Assembly (NCBI GenBank): GCA_036960565.1
Contig: JBALXQ010000007.1
Location: forward strand, 62,001-126,000
Length of the DNA: 64,000 bases
From: Bermanella sp036960565
GTDB taxonomy: Bacteria > Pseudomonadota > Gammaproteobacteria > Pseudomonadales > Oceanobacteraceae
Reading direction: 5' to 3'
The position numbers were made by a program, and so were the translations under genes. The notes beneath the pieces are model-generated. The model had not been told where the DNA came from. It did not search any database and saw only the letters and a list, made by a program, of their open reading frames with translations. Shown piece after piece: positions 15,844 to 25,760 of this stretch; the stretch's first letter is position 1, and each line of letters starts with the position of its first letter.

Positions 15844-18800
15844 ATGAGTATTCGCCTTTTACTTGTCTTTTTTATAGGCCTGCTTTTATCAGGTTGTGAA
15901 AATACGGTTAGTAGTAATATTGGAGCTTTACCCAATATAAATTTTTCAGGATATGTCTTTGCCGGAAATGTCAAAAATGCCCGAGTACAAGCGGTCGGGA
16001 TTGATACTAATGGTCAGCCCAATCGTGACAGCAATGAGGGTTTTCTTGGGGATTCTTACTTTACCGACGAGCAGGGATACTATACCGCGCAGGTAGGAGG
16101 CGCGTATCTGGATTCAGTTTTATTGGTAGCTAGCTTTAATAAAGAGTCGGTGGAAGTGACCTGTTTAAATGCCGATGATCTAGGAGGGTGCCAAGATGCA
16201 TCGGGAAGTGTCGTTAAATATGGCGCTACGTATATAGCAGGCCCCACTCAAATTCGTTGTGCTATTCCTGATGAAAGTGGAGCTTGTATAGATGATTCGG
16301 GAAATGACGTTGCTTTTGGTGATTGGTATACCGTCAGCGAAGACTTTGAAATGTGGGCAAGCATTAATTTGGCGTCTGAAGGTGAGCAGTATCATATTAC
16401 GCCCATTACGCATCTTGCATCAAAGTTAGCATTTGCTGAGTTTGTAAGTGATGGGGTGGTGTGTGGTGGAGATTTCTGTGAGCCCACCGATTATATGTAT
16501 TCCTTGTTTACCCCGCAAAAAATTCATGAAGCTAACAGTCGCGTTAAAAAAATATTCTTACTGGATAATGATGTCCATGTGGATACTCGCCCTTGGTCTG
16601 CGTTTGTAGATGAACCTGTTACAGATTCCATTGTAAAAGCAGAAGAGGCCAAACATGGTTTATTGGCCATGACTTTTCAGCAGTTTATTAAACAGCGAAA
16701 TGCATTAGATTCTGAAAATACAGCTAAAGAAACACTGGCTTGGTGGGTGGATTCATTTTTGGTTTATGAAGGTCAGATGCGAGGGAGTGACACCCGTTCT
16801 GCGGCCACCAAAAGCTTTGACCTGCAAACGCTATATAGCAATGCCGTTGACGTGGGTGGGAATTTTGATGATGGCAATGTTAGCTTGGCGGTTAATAAAT
16901 ATAACGACATATTAGTCGCAGGTTTAACCAATACCCTGACTCAAGCCGAAGGAGAGGAATATGTGGTCTCCATTGCTGAACAAATAGCAACGGTAAAAAC
17001 ATTGGTTTCAGATGTTCAGGGTTGGTTGGTTGATTTCGAAACAAATGAGTATGTGAGTTTTTTAGGTGACCCAAATTTGGCGGAAGACGTGACTGCCATG
17101 GAAGCCAAAATATCTGAGTTTAAACAAATATTAGCCCCTGAGCTTAATGCTATGTTTAAACCCATGGCTCAGTTTGTTGAGTATGGTTTAACGTGTGCAC
17201 GCTCAGAGGGTAGTTGCGATCCGGGAGATCCAGCTGATGTAGATAATTATTTTGAGTACCACAACAGTGTCACGTTTAATGCTGTCAGCAATACATTGGT
17301 CATGGATTATGAATCGAGTACTGGGCCTGTTTTAAAAATGAAAATGACCGGCGTGATTGAAAATGTATCAACCTCAATAGAGAAGTTAATTTTATTTTCG
17401 TTTACCGAATTAATTTCAATTGAAACTTCAACCGGATTGGTTGAGGTCTCTGCAGTTGAAGAGTTTGTGTATCCTGCCTTTCTATTTTTAATGGGCAGTG
17501 ATTTAGAAGCTGGCGAAGCACCAGATATACAGGCAATTAAGGCCAGTTATCCCAATGTAAGGGTACAGGCGAAAGTTCCTGTTTCAGGAGAATCCACATC
17601 AAGCGGTTATCTTGATCTTCATTATGTAGCCGAAAACATGGCTTTGGATATGGTCGGTACAAAGGATGCCACTCTACCTGATGCTGAAACACATTTTAAT
17701 ATTTTATCAGCCTCAATTCCGGGTGAAATAAGAGATGGTGCCGGAGATTACGCTGAAAGCGTAGAGATTAGTCTGGAAGTAAATAGTGATATTGGAGATG
17801 CCAGTAGGCTTGGCACCACTTATACATATTACGCCCCCAAAAAATTCCCTGATTTAGATCTGGTGTTGGATATGGCAGCACTTAAGCAATTTACTAGTTT
17901 GGAAAGTGGTCAAAGTGTCAGTTTTGGAGCTTCAGAATTGGCAGGGTGGTTTGCTATGCCTAGTGACGTAGTGAGCGATGAGGTGTTGGTAGGTGCGGTT
18001 AAATATGTAGAGCAGCCAGTTTATGATGATTTGGATTCGGGACTTAAAACTATTCTAAATCTTGGTGGCGCTTTTGACTTTAATTATGGCGCACTTGAAT
18101 ACCCAGGAGGTGTCGCTGCTTTTGTCTTGTGGAAAGATATTTCAGCTGATTCAGCACAATATATTCGTAGCTGTGCAGGAGTAGAAGGTGTTTGGCAATG
18201 CAATAGCCAGCAGCTACTTACAGGCCTTAATAGTTGTGAGATTGCTGCCGATGGTACGACTAGTGATGTGGTTTATAGCGCCCCGAGCGATATAGATATG
18301 CCTGGGTTATTTTCATTCTTGCGTGATTCGGATTGCATTCCTCAAGTTAAGGTTCAGGGGCGGGGTGTTTATGATATTGATTACCCTGTGGTAGTTGAAA
18401 ATACACCTGCTTTTGTGGCCAATGATAGTTACGACATAAGTTTGAATAAGCCTTATCAATTAACCATGACTGAATTTAACGTTCGTTTAGTTACTAATTT
18501 TATTGACGAGGCAACTTTAGATGAAAATAATATTCCACTGACCCGACCTCGAATTCAGTTAATTGTATTTGGTGGTGCACCTGACAACGAGAATGTTTCA
18601 CTTAGTGTTATTTTAACCCCAGGCTACATTGGCGAGGCTGCAGGAATTCCTTATGGAGATCGCTCTTTGATGATTCTAATAGGAAGCATTGATGATTCGA
18701 ATAGCGATTCTCTTTTGTATTACATACAAAATGGCGACGCCACTCTCACCATGACTGCGTTTCAAGAAACGGCAGATCACCCTGATGCGCCTCTTGGCTA

Positions 18801-18894
18801 CCTGCGGTATGCCGGTGTAAATGTGGGCACGCTCAGTAAAGAGGGAAGCCTGTATGTGGTGCGCTACACAGATGGTAGCTGGCAGATACTGTGA
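15844..18894 (+). CDS. Large lipoprotein of unknown function
   Basis: Starting at ATG 15844 the protein is 1016 residues with a lipoprotein signal, MSIRLLLVFFIGLLLSGC, the Cys being residue 18. The open frame runs 39 codons further upstream, but that part precedes the signal and is unlikely to be translated. After the lipid anchor, residues around 35-90 (SGYVFAGNVKNARVQAVGID... TDEQGYYTAQV) resemble a carboxypeptidase-like or SdrD-B-type beta domain. ITPITHLASKLA near residue 190 recurs in large marine lipoproteins. The rest is rich in beta strands and acidic residues with scattered Cys. I recognise no catalytic motif. It leads a compact run with a barrel protein and ExeA/ExeB-like genes, so it may be a surface lipoprotein tied to that export function. 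Confidence 0.75.
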   Translation: MSIRLLLVFFIGLLLSGCENTVSSNIGALPNINFSGYVFAGNVKNARVQAVGIDTNGQPNRDSNEGFLGDSYFTDEQGYYTAQVGGAYLDSVLLVASFNKESVEVTCLNADDLGGCQDASGSVVKYGATYIAGPTQIRCAIPDESGACIDDSGNDVAFGDWYTVSEDFEMWASINLASEGEQYHITPITHLASKLAFAEFVSDGVVCGGDFCEPTDYMYSLFTPQKIHEANSRVKKIFLLDNDVHVDTRPWSAFVDEPVTDSIVKAEEAKHGLLAMTFQQFIKQRNALDSENTAKETLAWWVDSFLVYEGQMRGSDTRSAATKSFDLQTLYSNAVDVGGNFDDGNVSLAVNKYNDILVAGLTNTLTQAEGEEYVVSIAEQIATVKTLVSDVQGWLVDFETNEYVSFLGDPNLAEDVTAMEAKISEFKQILAPELNAMFKPMAQFVEYGLTCARSEGSCDPGDPADVDNYFEYHNSVTFNAVSNTLVMDYESSTGPVLKMKMTGVIENVSTSIEKLILFSFTELISIETSTGLVEVSAVEEFVYPAFLFLMGSDLEAGEAPDIQAIKASYPNVRVQAKVPVSGESTSSGYLDLHYVAENMALDMVGTKDATLPDAETHFNILSASIPGEIRDGAGDYAESVEISLEVNSDIGDASRLGTTYTYYAPKKFPDLDLVLDMAALKQFTSLESGQSVSFGASELAGWFAMPSDVVSDEVLVGAVKYVEQPVYDDLDSGLKTILNLGGAFDFNYGALEYPGGVAAFVLWKDISADSAQYIRSCAGVEGVWQCNSQQLLTGLNSCEIAADGTTSDVVYSAPSDIDMPGLFSFLRDSDCIPQVKVQGRGVYDIDYPVVVENTPAFVANDSYDISLNKPYQLTMTEFNVRLVTNFIDEATLDENNIPLTRPRIQLIVFGGAPDNENVSLSVILTPGYIGEAAGIPYGDRSLMILIGSIDDSNSDSLLYYIQNGDATLTMTAFQETADHPDAPLGYLRYAGVNVGTLSKEGSLYVVRYTDGSWQIL

Positions 18895-18900
18895 TTCGTT

Positions 18901-19926
18901 ATGTGGCAAGTTGAAGGTAGAATTAGAAGAACCTTTATTTGGCTGGTGGCATTGTATTGCGGCTCCAGCCAAGCGCAGGTACATATTTATGGCCAGGCAA
19001 GAGTAGCCAGTCCAGCCATTGCGATAGAGAAGTTAGATTCCGATTGGTCTACGGTTGGTAGTGGTCGTTATGCTCAGGCTCAGGGGCGTAGCGGGCTAGA
19101 AATTAACTTAAGTAAACACTGGCTGGTGGGTGTTGAAAGCCGTTTTGATTACGTGCTTCACTTTAGTGAAGAAACTGCCCAGTTTTACAAGAAGCTGGAG
19201 AATAATGATTTGCCAGCGGGCCAGTATCCTTTAAGACTTTCTGTTAACGCGGTAGTGAGTCGGGGTTTCTTTACTAAATACTTTATACCGTTATCTAGCC
19301 ACTCTAGCTTTTTAGTCACTGGGTATGCATTACAGCCGCTTAAGGTACAGGATGGTCAGTTAGATGGGCTGGGAGAGGTAAGTGAGGATGGCAGTTATCA
19401 ATATACCTATAACCTAGATTATGCCTACGATTCTAATAAGCTTTTTGAGCACCAAGGGGAGGGAGTTAGTGGCTGGGGTCACAGCTTTGATCTCTCTTAT
19501 TTGTATCTTGGCGCAGATGGATGGTCTTATGGCCTAGAGCTTAAAGATGTATTTTATCAGTTTTATTGGCAAACCGTTAATCGTGACAAGGGATGTTATT
19601 CTCGCCCCCTAGGAAGTTGCGATTTTCGTACGGAGCAGGTGTCTAAAACCCAGCAATTGCCCTTTAGCCAGCAATACACCTTAACGAAATCCTTTTCTTC
19701 AGATACATCTGTAAAATTACAGGTTTTTAAATGGTCCCGTCAGCAGGCTTTAAGCGTCACGGGGCAGTGGTTTAGCTATGATTTTGGTCTTGATTTATTG
19801 TCTCGGGCCATCCAATTTGGTTACGAATCTGATATGGTGCGCTTTACGTTGGCGTCCGACCAATATCGCTTATCTAAATCCAAGTTTTGGCAGGCATCAG
19901 TAGACTTTTATTGGCCCATTTTATGA
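18901..19926 (+). CDS. Predicted outer-membrane beta-barrel protein
   Basis: This 341-residue protein begins 6 bases after the lipoprotein stop with no visible ribosome binding site, which implies coupled translation. It has a basic N-terminus and a hydrophobic signal core ending SSQAQ. The mature part shows amphipathic strands full of Y, F and W and ends FYWPIL. No family was recognised. Its stop overlaps the next start as ATGA. Together with the lipoprotein it may form an outer-membrane pair (inference). Confidence 0.7.
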   Translation: MWQVEGRIRRTFIWLVALYCGSSQAQVHIYGQARVASPAIAIEKLDSDWSTVGSGRYAQAQGRSGLEINLSKHWLVGVESRFDYVLHFSEETAQFYKKLENNDLPAGQYPLRLSVNAVVSRGFFTKYFIPLSSHSSFLVTGYALQPLKVQDGQLDGLGEVSEDGSYQYTYNLDYAYDSNKLFEHQGEGVSGWGHSFDLSYLYLGADGWSYGLELKDVFYQFYWQTVNRDKGCYSRPLGSCDFRTEQVSKTQQLPFSQQYTLTKSFSSDTSVKLQVFKWSRQQALSVTGQWFSYDFGLDLLSRAIQFGYESDMVRFTLASDQYRLSKSKFWQASVDFYWPIL

Positions 19927-21374
19927 TCTACGAAAATTATTTTTCTTTGCAACAGCGGCCTTTCTCCATAGCGCCCAATCCCGATTTTCTTTATGCCCAT
20001 GGGCAGTACCAGGAAGCCTTAGCGGTTCTTGAATATGGCATGTTGCATCGCGGTGGCTTTACTTTGTTAACAGGTGAAGTTGGGACAGGTAAAACAACCT
20101 TGTGTAAGCATCTTCTTAGTTCGATCCCTGAAAATACCGAAGTTGCTTTAATTCTCCATCCACAGTTAGATCGAATTGAATTGTTGCAGTTAATCTGTCG
20201 TGAATTTGATCTATCTGTATTCGCTGAAGCAAAAGAGTCAGACTTAATTGAGGCTTTAACAGAGTTTTTGCTCTCGGTTTATTCTAAAGGTGGTTATAGC
20301 CTATTGGTGATTGATGAGGCTCAGCACTTGGATCCCAGTGTTCTTGAGCTCATAAGACTACTGACCAATTTAGAGACCCACAGTGACAAACTCTTACAGA
20401 TAATATTACTTGGGCAACCTGAGCTCAAAAAACGTTTGCAACAGTATGATTTGCGTCAGCTGAATCAACGCTTTACGGCCAGGTTTCACTTGAAACCTCT
20501 TTCTGTTTATCAAGTGAGGCAGTACGTTCAGCACCGGTTGCAGGTAGCGGGCAGCGCAGGCGGTCTCTTTTCATACGGTGCCAGCTGGTTACTTCATCGC
20601 TTAACCGGAGGCATTCCTCGTTTAATAAATTTGGTAGCAGATCGAAGTTTAATGGGGGCCTATGCTGAGCAGCACAATAAAGTGCCTATGCATGTGGTTT
20701 TCAAGGCGGCCAAAGAAGTACTGCCACAAACAGAAAAAAAGAAATTTAAGGTTTTTGTTCCCATTACTTTCGCGCTTGTTGTGTTGATGTTTTTGCAACT
20801 TGGTATTTTTAATAAAGAAACGTTATTGGCTAATGTGAGTTCTTTTTATGCAGATACAATTTATTCCGTGTCTGATAATCATTCTAGATTAAAGAGTGCC
20901 GCTGTTGGATGTGGGAAATTACAGGATTGTTGGCAGGGAATGCTGCCACAAGAGCTTATCGAATTTAGCTCAGAGCCTGTATCTATCTTTTTTAATAGTC
21001 GCTGGCAAAATTGGCAGAAAGGACTGGTTAATGAGCCGCTAATACTGACCCGTATTCACTGGGATGCCCCTTTTGAATTTAATGGCAGCATTAAAGAAGG
21101 TGGAAGTCATGAGGCAATAAGTTGGGTTCGGGGAATACTGCAGCGTTCTAATTTCCCTGTTTTGGTTGAAGGTGAATTTCAAGATTGGCAGGTGATAAAT
21201 CCAGAAGGGTCGGGTAAAAAAATTGCAATTTCAGAGCAGTCTTATGATGCTTCATTAGTAGGTGCTGTTAAAAAATTTCAAAGGGCAAACCATTTGTTGG
21301 TGGATGGTATCTTGGGTAAGCAAACCTTTATTAGTCTTTCGTTATGGCAAGAAAAGCTTGAGGGGGTTAACTAA
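19923..21374 (+). CDS. gspA: ExeA/GspA-like AAA ATPase with peptidoglycan-binding domain
   Basis: ExeA-type proteins help insert the type II secretin through the peptidoglycan. The cytoplasmic AAA domain has Walker A GEVGTGKTT at about residues 51-59 and Walker B LLVIDEAQHLD near 126. One membrane segment follows near 275-295, then a periplasmic part that ends in a PG_binding_1-like domain (AVKKFQ...VDGILGKQT, about 445-475). ATG 19923 was chosen because MIYENYFSL is the usual ExeA start and because it overlaps the preceding TGA as ATGA. It is followed directly by gspB (TAATG). No other type II secretion gene is in the window. Confidence 0.88.
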   Translation: MIYENYFSLQQRPFSIAPNPDFLYAHGQYQEALAVLEYGMLHRGGFTLLTGEVGTGKTTLCKHLLSSIPENTEVALILHPQLDRIELLQLICREFDLSVFAEAKESDLIEALTEFLLSVYSKGGYSLLVIDEAQHLDPSVLELIRLLTNLETHSDKLLQIILLGQPELKKRLQQYDLRQLNQRFTARFHLKPLSVYQVRQYVQHRLQVAGSAGGLFSYGASWLLHRLTGGIPRLINLVADRSLMGAYAEQHNKVPMHVVFKAAKEVLPQTEKKKFKVFVPITFALVVLMFLQLGIFNKETLLANVSSFYADTIYSVSDNHSRLKSAAVGCGKLQDCWQGMLPQELIEFSSEPVSIFFNSRWQNWQKGLVNEPLILTRIHWDAPFEFNGSIKEGGSHEAISWVRGILQRSNFPVLVEGEFQDWQVINPEGSGKKIAISEQSYDASLVGAVKKFQRANHLLVDGILGKQTFISLSLWQEKLEGVN

Positions 21375-22039
21375 TGTCATATTTGCTTAAAGCCCTTAAA
21401 AAAGCTGAACAAGAACGTGAACAGCAGGTTCAGGGGGAAGTAGTAGCAAAGCCGATATCGGTAGCTTCTTCGAGCCTACCTTCTGGTGTCGTCTGGTTGT
21501 GTGTTGCTGTGTTGTTGGTCACCTTAGTGAAAGTGTTTATGCCAATGGAGCACGAAGAGATAGAGTCGTTAGGCCAAGCTAAAGAAATGGACGTTTTGTT
21601 GGCCGCGCCGTTACCAGCTTCTGTCATTCCTAAAAATAAGTTAACTCATGATTTTGAAAATTCGCCTACTGATCTAATTGTTCTGCCTAAAGCTAAAGTG
21701 GAAAGGCAGATTGAAGAACTGGTTGTAGAAACGCCAGATCCAAAAAAGAACGTAGAAAGCATAGCTGTTAAACCTGAAGCTCCAATGGAATTGAGTGAAT
21801 TGTCAAAGGAAATTCTATCTCAAATACCAAGTATTGCTCTAGAAAGTCATATTTATTCCAGTGCCGCCCAGTTTCGTTCTGTGGTTATTAACGGTCGTAC
21901 ATTTAACGAAGGCATGATGATTAATTCGAGTGTGGTATTAAACTCAATCACCAATCGGGGTGTTGTGTTGGAAGTTGCGGGTCGTAAGGTTGCGCTAGAC
22001 AAGGGCATAACATGGGTAGCGTCAAAGAATGCTGAGTAA
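21374..22039 (+). CDS. gspB: GspB/ExeB-like general secretion pathway protein B
   Basis: The N-terminus MSYLLKALKKAEQEREQQ is the usual GspB/ExeB start. A single membrane segment (VVWLCVAVLLVTLVKVFM) lies at residues 39-56, then a variable periplasmic linker. The conserved C-terminal GspB domain is HIYSSAAQFRSVVINGRTFNEGM with GVVLEVAGRKVAL. ExeB works with ExeA in secretin assembly. The start overlaps the gspA stop (TAATG), and the end overlaps dinG by 11 bases. Confidence 0.88.
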   Translation: MSYLLKALKKAEQEREQQVQGEVVAKPISVASSSLPSGVVWLCVAVLLVTLVKVFMPMEHEEIESLGQAKEMDVLLAAPLPASVIPKNKLTHDFENSPTDLIVLPKAKVERQIEELVVETPDPKKNVESIAVKPEAPMELSELSKEILSQIPSIALESHIYSSAAQFRSVVINGRTFNEGMMINSSVVLNSITNRGVVLEVAGRKVALDKGITWVASKNAE

Positions 22040-24149
22040 CGAAGCTAAAACTACAATTCAAACTGCCTATAGCAAAATTCTAAAGGTAAACGGTTTAAAG
22101 CCCCGTCGTGGCCAAAAGCAAATGATTGCAGCCATTGCCAGAACACTGGGCTCTGTTAGTCAGGATGGAGATGGCAATCGAATATCTGATAATCCAATTT
22201 GTGTAGTTGAAGCGGGTACCGGTACCGGTAAAACTCTCGCTTATTTGGTTTCCACCATTCCCGTTGCTAAAGATTTAGATAAAAAAATAATCGTTTCTAC
22301 TGCAACGGTGGCCTTACAAGAGCAATTGGTTAACAAGGATATTCCTGATGTGGCTAAAAATAGCGGGCTCGAATTTAAATACGCTTTAGCTAAGGGGCGT
22401 GGTCGCTATTTGTGTGTGCACAAATTAGATCAAGAAATGCAAGATCTGAGAATGCAAGATGCCTCCATGGATATGTTTGGTGGTCTAGATGCTTCAGATG
22501 ATCAGAAGAGCTTGTTTCAAAAATTTCTGGATGAGTTTACCTCCGGAAAATGGGACGGAGACCGAGATAATTGGGCTAATCAGATAGAGAACCAAGATTG
22601 GTCCATGGTGACAGCGACACATAGAGAATGCAGTAATCGCCGTTGTCCTCATTTTAATGGCTGTCCTTTTTTTACGGCTAGAAAGTTGTTGGAAGAAGCT
22701 GATGTGATTGTGGCTAATCATGATTTAGTGATGGCTGATATTAATCTTGGCGGTGGCGCTGTATTGCCAGAGCCGGGTAAAAGTATCTATGTTTTTGATG
22801 AAGGGCATCACCTGCCAGACAAGGCCATTAATCATTTTTCGGCCCAGGTAAAATTGCATCAAGAAGAAAATTTGCTAAAACAAATTTCCAAAGCAGTAGA
22901 TACATTGGGTAAGCAGGCAGGTACGCCAATGGGATTGCTGCAGATAGTGACAGCTTTGCCTGAGCGAATTGCTGAAATTAATTCTCAATTGAAGTTTGTT
23001 TCGCACTTGTTACTAAATTTCCTAGGGGATCAGGCTGAGCAGGAAGGGTATCACCAGCACAGATTTAGAATGGGGCAGGTGCCAGATGAGCTTGTAGAGT
23101 TATCAGCTGAGCTTAATAAAACTCATAACACCCTGTACGGTCATTTAGATAAAATTGTAGAAACTTTAAAAGCGTCTATTAGCAAAGATGATGGTGAATA
23201 TAAACAGTCAGATGCTGAGCGTTGGTTTCCAATTTTTGGCACACTACTTTCTCGCATTGAAAGTGCCGGACTTCTTTGGTTAAGCTTCGCACAAAAAGAC
23301 TTTGAAGATAAAATACCAGTGGCGCGTTGGATGGAACGTGTATATACCGATCAAGAAGATGATATAGGCTTATATAGTAGCCCTATTATGGCCGCTGAGC
23401 TTTTGGCTAAAAATTTATGGAGTCGTTGTTTCGCGGCAGTAGTGACATCCGCTACGTTAACGGCTTTGGCGAAGTTTGATCGGTTTCGTATGAAATCAGG
23501 TGTAGCTCGAGCTAATCATTTTGAGATTATCGAAAGCCCATTTGATTATGCTCGACTCGGTACCATTGTTGTGCCAAAAAGTGCCATCGAGCCCAGTAGT
23601 GGAGATGAGTATGCTGATAATATCACTCAAGCATTACGTGAAAATTTAGATATAAATGAAAGTGTCTTGGTGTTGTTCACCAGCCGAAGGGTAATGAATG
23701 ATGTTAAGGGGTTGTTGCCATTAGATATTGCCAAGCATGTGATGACTCAGGATGAGTTTTCAAAGCAAGAGGTCATACGTCTGCATAAGAAAAAGATTGA
23801 GGATGGTGAATCCTCAATCTTATTTGGATTGGCCAGTTTTGCAGAAGGCATTGATTTACCCGGAAAGCTGTTGCAACACGTGGTGATTGTGCGTTTGCCG
23901 TTCTCTGTGCCTAATGATCCGGTTGACGCGACCTTGGCAGAGTGGCTTGAAAGTAAGGGTCGGAATCCATTTATGGAAATGTCGGTTCCTGATGCCAGTG
24001 TGAAATTAATACAGTCTTGTGGGCGTTTGATTCGAACCGAAACAGATACAGGAAAAATAACGATTCTGGATAAGAGAATTGTTTCAAAGCGTTATGGCAG
24101 TATGTTGCTAAATGGCTTGCCTCCCTTTAACCGAAATTTAACGGGTTAA
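22029..24149 (+). CDS. dinG: ATP-dependent DNA helicase DinG
   Basis: DinG is a 5'-3' superfamily 2 helicase with an iron-sulfur cluster that resolves R-loops and other structures. Walker A EAGTGTGKT is at about residues 61-69, the DEGH box near 257, and the four cluster cysteines are Cys 129 (RYLC) and Cys 201, 206 and 212 in CSNRRCPHFNGC. The C-terminal helicase motifs include FASFAEGIDLPG-like (here GLASFAEGIDLPG) and SCGRLIRT. The 706-residue length is usual. It is the last gene of the gsp run. I saw no LexA box before it. Its TAA overlaps the stop of the convergent cyclase gene in a shared TTAA. Confidence 0.95.
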   Translation: MLSNEAKTTIQTAYSKILKVNGLKPRRGQKQMIAAIARTLGSVSQDGDGNRISDNPICVVEAGTGTGKTLAYLVSTIPVAKDLDKKIIVSTATVALQEQLVNKDIPDVAKNSGLEFKYALAKGRGRYLCVHKLDQEMQDLRMQDASMDMFGGLDASDDQKSLFQKFLDEFTSGKWDGDRDNWANQIENQDWSMVTATHRECSNRRCPHFNGCPFFTARKLLEEADVIVANHDLVMADINLGGGAVLPEPGKSIYVFDEGHHLPDKAINHFSAQVKLHQEENLLKQISKAVDTLGKQAGTPMGLLQIVTALPERIAEINSQLKFVSHLLLNFLGDQAEQEGYHQHRFRMGQVPDELVELSAELNKTHNTLYGHLDKIVETLKASISKDDGEYKQSDAERWFPIFGTLLSRIESAGLLWLSFAQKDFEDKIPVARWMERVYTDQEDDIGLYSSPIMAAELLAKNLWSRCFAAVVTSATLTALAKFDRFRMKSGVARANHFEIIESPFDYARLGTIVVPKSAIEPSSGDEYADNITQALRENLDINESVLVLFTSRRVMNDVKGLLPLDIAKHVMTQDEFSKQEVIRLHKKKIEDGESSILFGLASFAEGIDLPGKLLQHVVIVRLPFSVPNDPVDATLAEWLESKGRNPFMEMSVPDASVKLIQSCGRLIRTETDTGKITILDKRIVSKRYGSMLLNGLPPFNRNLTG

Positions 24150-25747
24150 AATTCCCGGCGGGACCAAGGACTTAATGGCGGGTTTAAAGTACGAATGCAA
24201 TATTGATTGCGGCCTTTGTCCTTAGCTTCATAAAGTGCTTGGTCGGACATTTTAAGGGCGTCTTCCTTTAACTCTTTTATCCATGCTCCTGTGTTTTCAA
24301 TGTAGCAAGCCCCACAGCTAATAGTGAGATGCGGAGCAATATTGGATTTAGCGTGTTCAATATGTAACTGGTTTATCGCGTTAAGTATCGATTTTAGAGT
24401 TTTTTCCAAACATTGCTTGCTCTGTGTGTGGTACACAATTACAAATTCTTCTCCGCCATAACGGGCCAAAACATCCTCAGCTCTACGGGTTAAATTATTA
24501 AGTGCCTGTGCCACCTGTTTAAGCGCGACATCTCCTTGTTGGTGCCCGTAGTGATCGTTGTATTTTTTAAAAAAATCTATGTCCAGCATGATGACGGCAA
24601 TGCAATTAGAGTTGCGCGAATTGGTACGCCAGCAGGCGTCGTATGCCAGGTCGAAATATTTCCTGTTGTGGATCTCAGTTAGTCCATCGGTATTTGAATC
24701 GTCGAGTAATTTTTTTTGGTAGCTGTGGATTTTGTCTACCAAAATATTGAATCTTATGAGGAAATTATCAATTTCAGTGACATAGCTTCTTTGGGCTAAA
24801 CGGAATACTTCTCCAGTTTTTTTCATTCGATTGATATTGGAGGATATCTTAATGATGGGTTTTAGAATTAAGAAATAAATGACCACTGTGATGAACAATG
24901 GCAGGGTTAATAGAGCAGCAATGCTAAAGAGTGTAGTAGCATCGATGGCCTGGGGAGTTCTGCTTTTCGGGAAATTGAAGCTAGCTAAAGCGATAACCTC
25001 ACCAAGGTTGTTACCTAGCCCAAAGGTATAAGTATCTTGCAAATCTTTGATGTTGAAACTTTTTGTTGCTGGATATAGAGAGGCTTCGCCTTTGGAAAGA
25101 TTGGTTACTTTAAACAGAAGGTCTTTACTGAGGTTGGTGCGATTAAAAAAGCGTGAGCCGAAATCGCGAATAAACACCAGTACGCCATTGGTTTTTTTAA
25201 CTGAGGCGCTGTCTTGGATGTGGTGGCTGACATAGTAGCCTAGGCCTTCGTTGTGGCGCACAAACCCGTACTGTTCGTCCTGTTTAAGTAGCTGTTTAGT
25301 GTTTAGATCGCCGGTGATGTTACTTATCTGTTTTACTTCTTTAAATTCCTTATTAATTTTTTGTGCTGCGTAAAGCAGCTTGCCGGTGATATCAAAAAAA
25401 AGAACGGCATTTGTTTCTGTTTCTAAAAAAGAAGGGTTGAATATATTTTCCTGAATATATTTTCGGTTTCCAGTGTGAATGAAGTCATATGTATCATCCC
25501 ATTTAGACCAGTCTAAGTTAAAGAGGGTGAAGTTAGCTCTGTCGCTTGCATAAGCCGAAGCAAGGGAAGATATGTTGTACCTGCGAAGATCTAATTCTGC
25601 CGTTTGTAAAGAGGGGAGGACAACAAACAGGCGGTACAATAGAAGGCTTCCCCCTATTACTAGGGTGTATAAGATGGCTGCCAGCCATACTAGGCTCTTT
25701 AAGTTCATCTTATGAGAGTAGTCAGTATTTGCCGGTCTCGCTAACAT
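24146..25747 (-). CDS. CHASE4-domain diguanylate cyclase
   Basis: This membrane-bound c-di-GMP synthase has 533 residues. A first membrane segment lies at about residues 17-40, followed by a periplasmic CHASE4 sensor with the hallmark DWSKWDDTYDF, a second membrane segment near 270-295, a HAMP-like linker and a GGDEF domain. The active-site GGEEF is near residue 431, and an inhibitory RxxD site (RAED) stands five residues before it, so the enzyme should be active and feedback-inhibited. An internal ATG at 25708 (MNLKSLVW) is a possible start; neither has a good ribosome binding site. An 18-base palindrome lies just upstream. Confidence 0.92.
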   Translation of the reverse strand: MLARPANTDYSHKMNLKSLVWLAAILYTLVIGGSLLLYRLFVVLPSLQTAELDLRRYNISSLASAYASDRANFTLFNLDWSKWDDTYDFIHTGNRKYIQENIFNPSFLETETNAVLFFDITGKLLYAAQKINKEFKEVKQISNITGDLNTKQLLKQDEQYGFVRHNEGLGYYVSHHIQDSASVKKTNGVLVFIRDFGSRFFNRTNLSKDLLFKVTNLSKGEASLYPATKSFNIKDLQDTYTFGLGNNLGEVIALASFNFPKSRTPQAIDATTLFSIAALLTLPLFITVVIYFLILKPIIKISSNINRMKKTGEVFRLAQRSYVTEIDNFLIRFNILVDKIHSYQKKLLDDSNTDGLTEIHNRKYFDLAYDACWRTNSRNSNCIAVIMLDIDFFKKYNDHYGHQQGDVALKQVAQALNNLTRRAEDVLARYGGEEFVIVYHTQSKQCLEKTLKSILNAINQLHIEHAKSNIAPHLTISCGACYIENTGAWIKELKEDALKMSDQALYEAKDKGRNQYCIRTLNPPLSPWSRREF

Positions 25748-25760
25748 GAAGCTATAGAGG

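Noticed and set aside
22000..22030. SOS box upstream of dinG
   Set aside because: dinG is SOS-regulated in E. coli, but here it starts inside gspB and no CTGT-N8-ACAG was seen nearby.
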